Of a stretch of 64,000 nt of DNA, positions 9,500 to 18,628 are shown one piece after another. The notes beneath the pieces are model-generated. The model was not told where the DNA came from. It was given only the letters and a program-made list of their open reading frames with translations, and did not search any database. Numbering within the stretch: the stretch's first letter is position 1; each line of letters starts with the position of its first letter. Origin of the DNA: JAGPUQ01 sp963708735 (lineage in GTDB: Bacteria; Pseudomonadota; Gammaproteobacteria; Pseudomonadales; Porticoccaceae). The position numbers and the translations under genes are program-made. The stretch is from assembly GCA_963708735.1 (NCBI GenBank), contig CAVPTW010000014.1, positions 62,001 to 126,000 of the forward strand, read 5' to 3'.

Positions 9500-10654
9500 T
9501 CAGAACCCGGGCTCTACCGGCTCGGCACCGAGCAGCACCGCTCCGGCCGACTGCTGGAAACCGCGCCGCGCCTCGATCGCCGCAATGATGGCGTGGACAT
9601 TGGACAGACAGCGCTCCAGAGGGTGGCCCTGCATGAAGGCCGCCCGCGAACCCTTGACGTAGAGCCGGCCGACCATGTCGCGGGCGATATCGCCGGCGTA
9701 AAAGCTGGCAGCGTACAGTTCGGCCTTTGCCTTGCCGCTCAGGGGCTCGCCCCGGTTCACCAGTTCCCACACCGCCTCATAGGTCTCCGCGCAACCGGCG
9801 CGGATCGCGCGCAGCGCCGCCGTGGCGTCGGCGATCACGATCTGGATCTCGGCCTGATCCTTGAGCGCGCGGCCGGTAATCGAGGAAATCTTGGTGGTGA
9901 TCTCCTGGCTCGCGGCGGCAATGGCCCCCTGCAGTACGCCCACCGCCACGGCGGCAAAAATCGGCAGCGTGAGCACGGTCGCCGGATTGCGAAACAGCGG
10001 CCGGTCGATCCGCGGCGGACTGCCGGGGAGAGTGGCCAACGCATCGGGCACGAACAGGTCCGCCACATCCACCTGGTTGCTGCCGGTACCGCGCATGGCC
10101 GCGGCGTGCTGCCAGGTCTGGGCGATCTCGACGCGCTCGGTAGGCACCAGGAACAACCGCACCTCGGGCCGGCCGTTGACCAGCCGGGGGCCGTCCTCGT
10201 CCACCACGCGCGCCATCAGCGCGCACCAACGGGAGTCCTCGCAGCCGGTGACCACCGGCCAGGAGCCGCTCAGGCGATAGCCGCCAGGCGCCGCCCTGGC
10301 GGTAGCCAGTGCCACTGCCGAAAAACCGAAGTTGCGATCGGGCTCGGCGAACAGCGCGCGGCGCTCGGCTTCCGGCACCACCGCAGCGGCCATGCAGGCG
10401 GGAATCGAGTTGACCATGTACCAGCTCACCGCTGGATCCGCCGCAGCGATCTCGGCGGTGGCAAGAAAAGCTTGTTTGGGCGTCACCTCCAGACCGCCGA
10501 CCTCAACGGGCGCAAACAACCGGAACATTCCCGCGCGACCCACGGCTTCCACGACTTCGGGAGCGAGGCGGGCGCGCAGCTCGCCTTCGCGCCGTTTTTC
10601 GCTGATCAGCGGGTACAGGGACTTGGCCATTTCGACCGGACATGCTGTGTTCAT
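9500..10654 (-). CDS. Acyl-CoA dehydrogenase-fold flavin enzyme (HsaA/DszC-like monooxygenase group)
   Basis: A 384-residue protein of the Acyl-CoA_dh_2 class. It begins with a short helical domain (LYPLISEKRREGELRARLAP), has the central beta domain (YRLSGSWPVVTGCEDSRW), and ends in a helical bundle. It lacks the usual acyl-CoA dehydrogenase catalytic glutamate context and resembles flavin-dependent monooxygenase oxygenase components such as HsaA, HpaB-like or DszC proteins, which use FMNH2 or FADH2 supplied by a reductase. No reductase gene is visible beside it; the luciferase-like protein at 15195 would compete for the same reduced flavin. The ATG has AGGAG upstream. The 195 bases downstream hold no convincing gene, only a 40-codon open stretch ending at 9375 that lacks a start. 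Confidence 0.83.
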   Translation of the reverse strand: MNTACPVEMAKSLYPLISEKRREGELRARLAPEVVEAVGRAGMFRLFAPVEVGGLEVTPKQAFLATAEIAAADPAVSWYMVNSIPACMAAAVVPEAERRALFAEPDRNFGFSAVALATARAAPGGYRLSGSWPVVTGCEDSRWCALMARVVDEDGPRLVNGRPEVRLFLVPTERVEIAQTWQHAAAMRGTGSNQVDVADLFVPDALATLPGSPPRIDRPLFRNPATVLTLPIFAAVAVGVLQGAIAAASQEITTKISSITGRALKDQAEIQIVIADATAALRAIRAGCAETYEAVWELVNRGEPLSGKAKAELYAASFYAGDIARDMVGRLYVKGSRAAFMQGHPLERCLSNVHAIIAAIEARRGFQQSAGAVLLGAEPVEPGF

Positions 10655-10766
10655 CTCGTCTCACTCCTGAAGCATCGAATGACTGTCATGCAACCTGCGC
10701 CGCGGGCCGGCGCAGGAAGATCCCATTCGCGCTACGCTCCCCGGACCGTGCGCGGAACCACGCGAA

Positions 10767-11918
10767 TCAAAGGGCAAACAATCGGCGCGCGTTTTCGCCC
10801 AGCACTGCGCGCTGGTCCGCGTCGGAAAGCCGGGCGACACTCGCACGAATCAATTCCGGCGCATCCAGGTTGGCATCGATGTGCGGAAAATCCGAACCCC
10901 AGAGAATTCGGTCGCGGCCGACCAGTTCCAGGCAGCTGCCGATGGTGCGCTCCTCGGGTTCGGCGACAAACCAGAGGTTGCGGCGGAAGTACTCGCTGGG
11001 CCGGCCCAGCGCCAGTTCGGCGTCGAACCCGCGGAAGTGGCGGTATTTCTCGTCCAGCCGGTCCATGGCGTAGGGCACCCAGCCGCAGCCCGCCTCGATC
11101 GCCACCACCTTGAGGTGCGGAAACTTGTCGAACAGACCGTCCATCACCATGGCCATGCAGGCCGGCATCACCTGGGACGCGGCGCCGAGCGCGAAGGTGA
11201 AGGTGCGGTTGGCCGGGGTGTCGTACCAATCGCCCACGAAACCCGTGACCAGGCGCCGGGTGCGCACGATGACGTGGACCAGCAGCGGCACTCCCGCCTC
11301 TTCAATGCGCGCCCAGAGCGGGTCGAAATGGGGATCGGCGAAGCCCTTGCCGTCCACCCGTTCGGGTGCGAGAAACACGCCCTTGAAACCCTGGTCGAGG
11401 CGCAACTCCAGTTCCTTCACCGCACCCGGAATATCCCGTAAATTGAGGTGCGCGGCGATCACCAGCCGGTCGCGGTCGGCGGCCTGAAAGTCATGCACCC
11501 AGTCGTTGTAGGCGCGGCAGTACGCATTGGCCAGCGCGTTGTCCGGCGTATCCCAGAAGATGCCGATGGTGGGCAGCACCAGGCCGGCGTTCAGGCCCCA
11601 GCGGTCGAACAGCGCGACGCGGTCGGAACCGAACATGCTCGAACGCGGCGCGCCGTCGAGATAGCCGAGGCGGGAGCGCGGATCCATGGCCTGATTGCGG
11701 TCCAGCTCCGCACCCCCGAGCGCCGCGGTGCAGTTGGGCAGAATGAGCTGGTTATCGACAAACAGCTGATCGATACCGTCGGCAGTCCGGCGGAACTGGA
11801 TGCTGCGATGCCGGAAAGCGGGATCGAGGTAGCTGTCCCACAGATCCGGCGGCTCCAGTACATGGGCGTCGGCGTCGAACAGAAAAGGCGCAGCAAGCGC
11901 AGATGCGACCATGGTCAT
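10767..11918 (-). CDS. ACMSD-family amidohydrolase/decarboxylase
   Basis: A 383-residue metal-dependent TIM-barrel protein of the Amidohydro_2 group that includes aminocarboxymuconate-semialdehyde decarboxylase and gamma-resorcylate decarboxylase. The metal signature is visible as DADAH near the N-terminus, a VHV strand end, EAGCGW and the C-terminal WGSDFPHID. I start it at the ATG at 11918, which has GGGGAAG upstream, rather than the frame opening at 11966. Members decarboxylate or hydrolyse ring-cleavage and beta-keto acids, which fits the catabolic neighbourhood. A second, diverged copy of the same family lies at 13767-14912. Confidence 0.87.
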   Translation of the reverse strand: MTMVASALAAPFLFDADAHVLEPPDLWDSYLDPAFRHRSIQFRRTADGIDQLFVDNQLILPNCTAALGGAELDRNQAMDPRSRLGYLDGAPRSSMFGSDRVALFDRWGLNAGLVLPTIGIFWDTPDNALANAYCRAYNDWVHDFQAADRDRLVIAAHLNLRDIPGAVKELELRLDQGFKGVFLAPERVDGKGFADPHFDPLWARIEEAGVPLLVHVIVRTRRLVTGFVGDWYDTPANRTFTFALGAASQVMPACMAMVMDGLFDKFPHLKVVAIEAGCGWVPYAMDRLDEKYRHFRGFDAELALGRPSEYFRRNLWFVAEPEERTIGSCLELVGRDRILWGSDFPHIDANLDAPELIRASVARLSDADQRAVLGENARRLFAL

Positions 11919-12023
11919 GGCACTTCCCCTTCGAACAGAGGCTCCCCCACAGACGGCGGCCCGCAACGGGTTCGCCGCTGCGGGCCGCCGTTTTTCCGGT
12001 TTTGCTTACCGGGCGGGCGCCAC

Positions 12024-13712
12024 TCAACCGTGGCCGTGGCGCAATATCCGACCCGGCAATGGACCTGCGGGATCGACCATATCCCGATTGTGCTGGCGCA
12101 ACAGGGCGCCGTTGACGATGACCGCCTCGATCCCGCTGGCCTCGGAAATGAGCCGGTCGGCACCACCGGGGAAGTCGTAGACCCGTTGCAATTCGCCCGC
12201 GCCAACGGTCTCGGGATCGAACACCACCACATCGGCGGCGAGCCCCGGGGCGAGACGGCCGCGATCGGCGATGCCGCACACCTCGGCGGCGCGCGCCGTG
12301 AGGTGCCAGATCGCGTGCTCCATATCCAGCGAACCGCGTTCCCGCACCCAGTGGCCGAGCAGATAGGTGGCAAAGCAGGCGTCGCACAACTGGCTCGCGT
12401 GCGCGCCGCCATCGGAAAGACCCACCACCACATTGGGATCCTTGAGCAGGACCTCGACCTCGTCCTCGTCGTGGTTGGCGATCGGCATGCGGATGCGCAT
12501 GGCGAGATCGCTCTCCAGGGCAAGATCGAGCAGCAGATCGACGGGATGCAGATCACGTTCGGCCGCGACCTCGAACAGCGACCGCTCCTCCAGCGCAGGC
12601 TGCGGCGGGCAAAAGGAAATCACGGTCTTGGGCCAGCCGCCCATCACCAGCGACGCGTTGCCGGCCATGGCCGCCTTGAAGGCTTCGCGAAATTCGCCAC
12701 TGCGGTACAGCGCCTTTTTGCCCTCGACATCCGCCGCCGATACCGGCTTGAACACCGGCATGCTTTCGAAGATGAAGGGCGCTTTCATGGTCATTTCGAA
12801 ATTGAGGGCGCGCGGACTCACCTGCGGGAACACCCGGGCGCCGGCCGCGACCATCTCGGCGGACTTTTTGAGTTGCGCGCGATGGTCGCCACCGCCGAGC
12901 GAGATGCCCTGCAGTAGCGCGGTCCAGGTCACGTTGCGACCGGTTACCCGGGAAATCTCGGCGAACTGGTCGTGGAGCACATCGCCACCGATGGTGGATT
13001 GCACCATGCCGGTGTTCTCTTCGCCCAACACCTTGCAGATCTCGAGAATTTCGGTGCGGTAGTCCGCGAGCCGGCTGGGCACCGGTTTGCCGCCGGCACC
13101 AATGTGGGTGGGCGCCTTGGAGGATGCGAATCCGAGCGCGCCGGCACGCAGCGCCTCGCGCACGATCTCGCGCATTTGCCCCACCTCGGCCACCGTCGCC
13201 TGACGCTCGGTGGCATCCTCGCCCATCACGTAGAGACGCAGCGGGGTATGGCCGATCAGCACGCCCACATTGATGCCGCTGCCGTTACGCTCGATCGCAT
13301 CCAAGTACTGGGGAAAGGTTTCAAACGGCCAGTTCTCACCAAGGCCCGCCTTGAGGGCGTTGGCATCCATGCCCTCGACGTTTTCCAGGGTCCGGATGAT
13401 GGTGTCGCGATCAGCGGGCCGGACCGGCGCCACGCCGAAACCACAGTTGCCCAACACTACGGTGGTCACGCCATGCCAGGGCGAAATGGTCATCATGCGA
13501 TCCCAGATGATCTGGGCGTCGTAATGGGTGTGGCAGTCGATGAAACCGGGACTCACCATCTTGCCGGTCGCGTCGATCACCTGACGCGCCTCACCGGGCG
13601 CCGCGCCAAGAGCGATGATCTTGCCGTCCTTGATCCCGACGTCGCCCCGGTAGCGGGGCGTGCGGGTACCGTCGACGATGGTCCCGCCGGTTATCTTGAT
13701 GTCGTATTGCAT
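12024..13712 (-). CDS. N-acyl-D-amino-acid deacylase-like amidohydrolase
   Basis: A 562-residue amidohydrolase of the D-aminoacylase group. It opens with a small beta-sandwich strand set (IKITGGTIVDGTRTPRYRG), followed by the metal-binding DCHTHYD, the conserved GNCGFG cysteine loop, and a late SDGGAH motif, and it closes with the second half of the beta-sandwich (GLAADVVVFDPETV). Such enzymes hydrolyse N-acyl amides or related bonds, and in degradation clusters they often act on unidentified conjugates. The ATG at 13712 has GGAGAGA upstream. It lies between two ACMSD-like genes on the same strand with gaps of about 55-105 bases. Confidence 0.87.
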   Translation of the reverse strand: MQYDIKITGGTIVDGTRTPRYRGDVGIKDGKIIALGAAPGEARQVIDATGKMVSPGFIDCHTHYDAQIIWDRMMTISPWHGVTTVVLGNCGFGVAPVRPADRDTIIRTLENVEGMDANALKAGLGENWPFETFPQYLDAIERNGSGINVGVLIGHTPLRLYVMGEDATERQATVAEVGQMREIVREALRAGALGFASSKAPTHIGAGGKPVPSRLADYRTEILEICKVLGEENTGMVQSTIGGDVLHDQFAEISRVTGRNVTWTALLQGISLGGGDHRAQLKKSAEMVAAGARVFPQVSPRALNFEMTMKAPFIFESMPVFKPVSAADVEGKKALYRSGEFREAFKAAMAGNASLVMGGWPKTVISFCPPQPALEERSLFEVAAERDLHPVDLLLDLALESDLAMRIRMPIANHDEDEVEVLLKDPNVVVGLSDGGAHASQLCDACFATYLLGHWVRERGSLDMEHAIWHLTARAAEVCGIADRGRLAPGLAADVVVFDPETVGAGELQRVYDFPGGADRLISEASGIEAVIVNGALLRQHNRDMVDPAGPLPGRILRHGHG

Positions 13713-13766
13713 GGCACATCTCTCCAGGAGCAAACCGGGGACCTCGGCCCCCGGTCGCGTCTTTGG

Positions 13767-14912
13767 TCATGCCGGAATCTTGTCCACCGGCAGGTTGTAA
13801 CATTCGATGATGTTTTCCCGCATGATCCAGCGCATCTGTTCGTTGGTCAGACCACCCGCATGCTTCGCCAGCATCTCCTGGGACCAGGGCCAGGTAGCGT
13901 CGCTGTGGGGGAAGTCGTTGGCCCATACCAGACGTTTGGGGTTCATCAAGTTGGCGACCTTGAACGCGACCCAGTCGTCCTGGAAGGTCAGCCAGATGTT
14001 GCTGGCGATGTATTCACTCGGCATTTTCGCCAGGTTCTTGCCACCGCCCAGCCAGACGCCGTGGCGCTCATAGGCGTGATCCATGCGGTAGGAATAGTGG
14101 GGCAGCCAGCCCGCATCGGCTTCGGCGGCGATGAATTTGAGCTTGGGATGGCGCTCGAACACACCACTCAGCACGAACACGCCCATCACGTCCTGTACCG
14201 AACGGATGATGCTCATGAAACCGTTGACCTTGTTGCCGCGCACCCGGGCGATATCACCGACACCGCCGCCGCGTGACGTCAGGATGTGGAACGACAACGG
14301 CAGGCCGAGATCGACCGCGCACTCCCACAGCGCGTCATACATGGGATCGTCGTAGTCCGCTTCCTTCGGATCGCCCGGCATCATGACGCCGACGAAACCC
14401 TTCTTCTTGGCGTCCTGGAAATCCTTGATCATCTGATCGACGGATTCGCCCGAGGTTTGCGCGAGACCGAACAGGCGGCCCGTGGGCGCATCCGCCATGT
14501 AGTGCGCCAGCCATTCGTTGTAGGCATGCATGCACGCGGTCTTGTAGGCAAAATCGGGGTGATTGCACAGCGCCATACCCACGGACGGGTAGAGAATCTC
14601 TGCCACCACGCCGTCGCGGTCCTGGTCCGCCACCCGGTATTTGGCCTCATGCCCGCTGCGGTGGAGCTGGTCGAAGGTGCAGCCTTTGGTGCGCTCGCCC
14701 AGTTCTTCGGGGGTCAGGCCGGCGGCCGCCACCAGACCCAGGGGAATGGCGGTGTCCATGCCGGGGATGACGTAGGTGTCGTTACCCGCCTTGTCACGCA
14801 CGATGGTGGGCGCGCGATCGCGGAATTTGGGGTCGATATAGTCGCTGTAACAGTTGGCCGGCTCAACGATGTGCGAGTCGGCGGAAATCAGGCCAAATCC
14901 CAAGCTGCTCAT
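13767..14912 (-). CDS. ACMSD-family amidohydrolase/decarboxylase
   Basis: A 381-residue Amidohydro_2 protein. Metal ligands are seen in ISADSHIVEP at the N-terminus, FHILTS, AEADAGW and WANDFPHSDATW. This subgroup, with the DSHxxEP start and a long insertion around residues 60-110, is common in cyclic-compound and terpenoid degradation loci of proteobacteria and actinobacteria but mostly lacks an assigned reaction. The start ATG at 14912 has GGAG nine bases upstream. It follows the luciferase-like gene after a strong terminator and a short repeat tract, so it may have its own promoter in 14913-15135. Confidence 0.88.
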   Translation of the reverse strand: MSSLGFGLISADSHIVEPANCYSDYIDPKFRDRAPTIVRDKAGNDTYVIPGMDTAIPLGLVAAAGLTPEELGERTKGCTFDQLHRSGHEAKYRVADQDRDGVVAEILYPSVGMALCNHPDFAYKTACMHAYNEWLAHYMADAPTGRLFGLAQTSGESVDQMIKDFQDAKKKGFVGVMMPGDPKEADYDDPMYDALWECAVDLGLPLSFHILTSRGGGVGDIARVRGNKVNGFMSIIRSVQDVMGVFVLSGVFERHPKLKFIAAEADAGWLPHYSYRMDHAYERHGVWLGGGKNLAKMPSEYIASNIWLTFQDDWVAFKVANLMNPKRLVWANDFPHSDATWPWSQEMLAKHAGGLTNEQMRWIMRENIIECYNLPVDKIPA

Positions 14913-14924
14913 GGTCTGTACTCC

Positions 14925-14978
14925 GTGGTGTAGGGTGTGGTGTAAGGTCCGTGGTGTAAGGTCCGTGGGGCAAGGCCG
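14925..14978. repeat. Short tandem repeat, 14-bp unit
   Basis: About three and a half imperfect copies of GTGGTGTAAGGTCC stand directly upstream of the ribosome-binding site of the amidohydrolase gene at 14912. Two full copies at 14937-14950 and 14951-14964 are identical; the flanking copies are partial or diverged. Its position in the 5' leader could let copy number change expression, but nothing further shows this. Confidence 0.7.
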
Positions 14979-15135
14979 CCAGGCGGCGGCGATCAGAAGG
15001 GCACTGACACGATACCGGCCCTGCGTTACCGAACAGCAACCGAGGTTACCGGTCGTTCGCCTCCCCGCCAATCTATGCAATCGATTGCCATAATTCAACC
15101 CCGGCCGCAGCCTATCCGCGACCGGACCGGGGGCG

Positions 15136-15160
15136 AAAAAAGCCCCGCTGATGCGGGGCT
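15136..15160 (-). terminator. Rho-independent terminator
   Basis: On the minus strand this is a perfect 8-bp stem AGCCCCGC/GCGGGGCT with a four-base loop followed by a run of six T. It lies 35 bases past the stop of the luciferase-like oxidoreductase and should end that transcript, splitting the minus-strand catabolic run in two. Confidence 0.87.
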
Positions 15161-15194
15161 CTCCATCCGGGTCCATCCGGGTGCTGCCGACCGA

Positions 15195-16409
15195 TCAGGC
15201 CTTGATCTTGTCGGTGAAGTGCGGCCACACCTGCTTCGTCATCAGTTCCATGTGACGCATCATCGGCTTTTGCGGCAACAACTCGTTGTAATTCATCATC
15301 CAGAAGTAATCGACGGGCAGCGCCTTGAACAGGGCTTCCAGCTTGCGCTTGACGGTATCCGGGCTGCCGTAGATGACCAGTCCGCGCTCGACGAGGGAAT
15401 CAAAATCGTTCTTCACCGTCATCGGATCTTCGCCGGGCAGGGTGATCGCCGCGTTGAACCCGAAGGGCTGGAAGAACTTGCACCACAGGAAGGTGCCCGC
15501 ATCCAGCGCCAGTGCCTTGGCTTCCGCGTCGGTGTCGGCGCAGACGATTTCCCGCGTGATGCCCATGCGGGCGCCGAACCTCTGGGATTTGCCGGTGGTT
15601 TTCTCCAGCTCCTCCTGGGCGGCGCGGAACTGGCCCTTGGCCGCTTCCATGTCGCCTGCGATGATGGAAATCGGCGACACATTGTGGCGCATCGCCCAGC
15701 GGATGGTTTTCTCCGAGAAGCTGAAGGGCTGGAACAGATCGGGAATGCGCTTGTTGTAGGTCTTGGGCGCGATGCCGATTTCGCGGATGATGCCGTTGGC
15801 GTCGACACCCTGGCCGAACTCGGCGCTCACTTCATGGGCAGGCCAGTAAATCTCTGCCGGCGGAATCTGCCAGTGCTTGCCCTGGTGCGAGAAGGTATCG
15901 TTGCTCCACGCTTTCATGATGATGTCGAAGTGCTCTTCGTACAGCTCGCGCTTGGTGTCCTCGTAGAGCAGGGCGTGATCGCCATCATTCCGACGCAGCG
16001 CCTCGAACCGCTGGCCGAGCACGTTGACCCAGCGCGACTGATAACCGCGGGCGAAGCCCGCGAAAGCACGGCCCTGGGTCATCTGGTCGAGAATCGCAAT
16101 GTCCTCCGCGACCCGAATCGGGTGGTGGGACGGCAGCACATTTCCCAACTGTCCGACCCGGAGCCGCTTGGTATGCAGCCCCAGATAGAGATCGAGCATG
16201 ATCGGATTGGTGGAAACTTCCTCGCCTTCGATGTGAAAGTGATGCTCGGTAAAGCCGAAACCGTAATAGCCGGTCTCATCGAGATACCTGGCCTGTTCCA
16301 CCAGATTCTTGAGCATGCTCTGGTACAGATCGGTGCGCACGCCGGCCATGCCTTTCTCGATCTCGGCCCGCGGGCCGATGGTCGGCATCGAAAATATACC
16401 TATTTCCAT
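15195..16409 (-). CDS. LLM-class (luciferase-like) flavin-dependent oxidoreductase
   Basis: A 404-residue bacterial-luciferase-fold monooxygenase. Diagnostic stretches are FGFTEHHF near residue 50, VGQLGNVLPSHHPIRVAED, RAFAGFARGYQSRW, and the late YGSPDTVKRKLEAL. The family uses reduced flavin and O2 to oxygenate ketones, acids or sulfur compounds. The ATG at 16409 is preceded by GGGGAGA; a longer frame to 16691 has no support. It is the terminal gene of the CoA-transferase/SDR segment, being followed by a strong terminator. Its role is probably an oxygenation step in degradation of a cyclic or branched substrate; the reductase partner is not in the window. Confidence 0.88.
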   Translation of the reverse strand: MEIGIFSMPTIGPRAEIEKGMAGVRTDLYQSMLKNLVEQARYLDETGYYGFGFTEHHFHIEGEEVSTNPIMLDLYLGLHTKRLRVGQLGNVLPSHHPIRVAEDIAILDQMTQGRAFAGFARGYQSRWVNVLGQRFEALRRNDGDHALLYEDTKRELYEEHFDIIMKAWSNDTFSHQGKHWQIPPAEIYWPAHEVSAEFGQGVDANGIIREIGIAPKTYNKRIPDLFQPFSFSEKTIRWAMRHNVSPISIIAGDMEAAKGQFRAAQEELEKTTGKSQRFGARMGITREIVCADTDAEAKALALDAGTFLWCKFFQPFGFNAAITLPGEDPMTVKNDFDSLVERGLVIYGSPDTVKRKLEALFKALPVDYFWMMNYNELLPQKPMMRHMELMTKQVWPHFTDKIKA

Positions 16410-16524
16410 TATCGTCTCCCCTGTCGTCGAACCGCGATGCGGCGGTCCGGCCTTATTTGATTTAGGTCTATCCCGCCGGCCAGCGGCCGGCGGGATCTTA
16501 TTGGCAAAACAGCGCCGCCGTACG

Positions 16525-17289
16525 CTAGCAGGCGATGGCGCCGCCGTCCACCACCATGGCGTGGCCGGTGACGAAGGACGCCTGATCCGAGCACAGCCAC
16601 ACCGCGGCCTCGCCGATCTCGGATGGCGCGCCGAAGCGGCCAATGGGTTCGAAGCCGACCATGGCCTGCTCCATCTTGGGATTGGTCGCAAACATCCGCT
16701 CCAGCATCGGTGTACGGATCACGCCCGGGCAAACCGCGTTGACGCGAATACCCTTGGTGGCGTATTCCAGTGCCGCCGTCTTGGTCAGACCCACCACGCC
16801 GTGCTTGGCGGCGACATAGGCGCCGGCGTTTTTCGAACCGACCAGCCCGGCAATCGACGCGGTGCTGACGATGGCGCCGGGACCGCGCTGTTCCAGAAAC
16901 TGCCGCACCTGATATTTGATGCAGAGAAACACGCCCTTCAGATTGACGTTGTAGTTGAAATCGAAATTTTCCTCGGTGCATTCGTGAATGCGGGTCCAGG
17001 CGCCTTCGACGCCGGCATTGTTGTAGGCACAGTCGAGCCGTCCGTACTGGCTCACCGTCGCCTTCACCAGGTTTTCAACATCGGCGCCTTTCGACACATC
17101 GCAACGCACGAAGGTGGCCTCGCCACCGGCGTCGCGAATCAGTTTCACGGTCTCGGCGCCGGCCGCTTCCTGAAGGTCGGAAACCACTACCTTTGCGCCT
17201 TCGCGGGCAAAAATCTGCGCCGCCGCGCGCCCGATGCCACCCGCCGCGCCGGTTACCAGCGCGACCTTGCCTTGTACTGTGCCTGCCAT
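16525..17289 (-). CDS. SDR family oxidoreductase
   Basis: A 254-residue classical SDR: TGAAGGIGRA at residues 13-22, CDVSKGADV, YNNAGVEG, a Ser in STASIAG, and catalytic YVAAKHG. The motif CPGVIRTPM and the terminal FVTGHAMVVDGG are intact. The pattern (glucose-1-dehydrogenase/CpnA-like) is frequent in alicyclic alcohol and hydroxy-acid oxidation. A GGGAG site precedes the ATG. It is closely related in layout to the SDR at 18629-19396, and the two flank the CoA transferase. Confidence 0.87.
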   Translation of the reverse strand: MAGTVQGKVALVTGAAGGIGRAAAQIFAREGAKVVVSDLQEAAGAETVKLIRDAGGEATFVRCDVSKGADVENLVKATVSQYGRLDCAYNNAGVEGAWTRIHECTEENFDFNYNVNLKGVFLCIKYQVRQFLEQRGPGAIVSTASIAGLVGSKNAGAYVAAKHGVVGLTKTAALEYATKGIRVNAVCPGVIRTPMLERMFATNPKMEQAMVGFEPIGRFGAPSEIGEAAVWLCSDQASFVTGHAMVVDGGAIAC

Positions 17290-17326
17290 GACTTACTCCC
17301 GTGGTTGGTTGATGAATAAAAAATCG

Positions 17327-18559
17327 TTACGCGCGTGCCGCGGCCTGCGCCGGAATCGGCTCACTGTGCAGCACGCCCCGTTTGACCAGATCAGCGATGC
17401 GCGCACCGCTGTAACCCAGGCAATCGCCGAGGACTTCGGCATTGTGTTCGCCCAGATAAGGCGCCTCCAGATCCAGGTGCGCCGGAAACTCGGAAAACCG
17501 CAACGGCATGCCCGGCGCCAAAAAATTGCCCAGGGTTCGATCATAGATCGTGCGCACCGTCTCGCGCTCGATCAGGTGCGGGTGCCGACAGGCCTGCTCC
17601 ACGCTGAGAATGGGCGCCACCGGAATGTGGCCTTCACCAAGAATCCGGATCGCCGCCTCGTCGCTCTCTTGCGCCTGCAGCCAGTCCTCGATGATGACGA
17701 TCAGGTCCTTCTGATTTTTCGCGCGCGAAGCGTTGTCGATATAGCGGGGATCCTCGGCGAGTTCCGGTCGGCCCATGATCTCGCACAACTTTGGCCACAT
17801 GTGCAGGATCGGCAGCAGGAACAGATAGGAATCCTTGCTCTTGAAAATGCCGCCGGGAGCGACCGCATAGTGATGCGAGCCGGAGCGGGTGGGTTTGATC
17901 TCGCCGTTGCTGCACGACCAGGCCTGCACATTCACCTCGTGGTAGTGGAAATAGCTGTCGAGCAGCGAGATATCGAGATACTGGCCCTTGCCGGTCCGCT
18001 CCCGGTACAGCAGCGCGAAGGCGATGGCGCAGGCCGCATGCACGCCGGTGCTGACATCGCCGATCGCCGCCATGGGAAACGCCGGCGGTTTGTCGGGATC
18101 CCCAATCATGCTGGTGATGCCCGAATACGCCTGGCCGATGTTGTCGAAGCCGGGCAGCTGCGCGAGCGGTCCGGTCTGACCGAACGCGGAAATCGCGCAC
18201 ATGACGATCCTGGGATTCACCGCCTTGATGGCGTCGTAGCCGAGTCCGAGCCGGTCCATCACGCCGGGCGCGAAGTTCTCGATCAGCACATCGCTCTGCG
18301 CCGCCAGTTCCTTGACGATGGCGATACCTTCCGGCGTCTTCAGATCCACCGCGACGCTGCGCTTGCCGCGGTTCTGCTGCACATAGTAGGCACTGCGCCC
18401 ATCCTTGCCGAGAAAGGGAAACTTGCGGCTCGGGTCGCCGCCCGGCCATTCGATCTTGATTACTTCGGCGCCCGCTTCGACCATCACCCGGGTCGCTGCG
18501 GGGCCGGCGAGAAACTGCGTCAGATCCAGTACCTTGTAGCCATCCAGTACATGCTTCAT
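17327..18559 (-). CDS. Class III (CaiB/BaiF) CoA transferase
   Basis: A 410-residue family III CoA transferase that moves CoA between acyl groups and so activates a carboxylic acid without ATP. The N-terminal Rossmann part (VLDLTQFLAGPAATR, EVIKIEWPGGDPSRK) is followed by the RGKRSVAVDLK block and the catalytic aspartate expected in IGDVSTG. The C-terminal lid domain is complete. AGGAGG precedes the ATG. Sitting between two SDRs and upstream of the oxygenase, it probably activates the substrate or an early intermediate of the pathway. A second CaiB-fold gene at 62977 is of the racemase subtype. Confidence 0.9.
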   Translation of the reverse strand: MKHVLDGYKVLDLTQFLAGPAATRVMVEAGAEVIKIEWPGGDPSRKFPFLGKDGRSAYYVQQNRGKRSVAVDLKTPEGIAIVKELAAQSDVLIENFAPGVMDRLGLGYDAIKAVNPRIVMCAISAFGQTGPLAQLPGFDNIGQAYSGITSMIGDPDKPPAFPMAAIGDVSTGVHAACAIAFALLYRERTGKGQYLDISLLDSYFHYHEVNVQAWSCSNGEIKPTRSGSHHYAVAPGGIFKSKDSYLFLLPILHMWPKLCEIMGRPELAEDPRYIDNASRAKNQKDLIVIIEDWLQAQESDEAAIRILGEGHIPVAPILSVEQACRHPHLIERETVRTIYDRTLGNFLAPGMPLRFSEFPAHLDLEAPYLGEHNAEVLGDCLGYSGARIADLVKRGVLHSEPIPAQAAARA

Positions 18560-18628
18560 GGTGTAGCCCTCCTGTTATTGTTATGGAGACAGGCGCCGCA
18601 TCAGGTTCGCGGCGCGCGCAGATTCGAC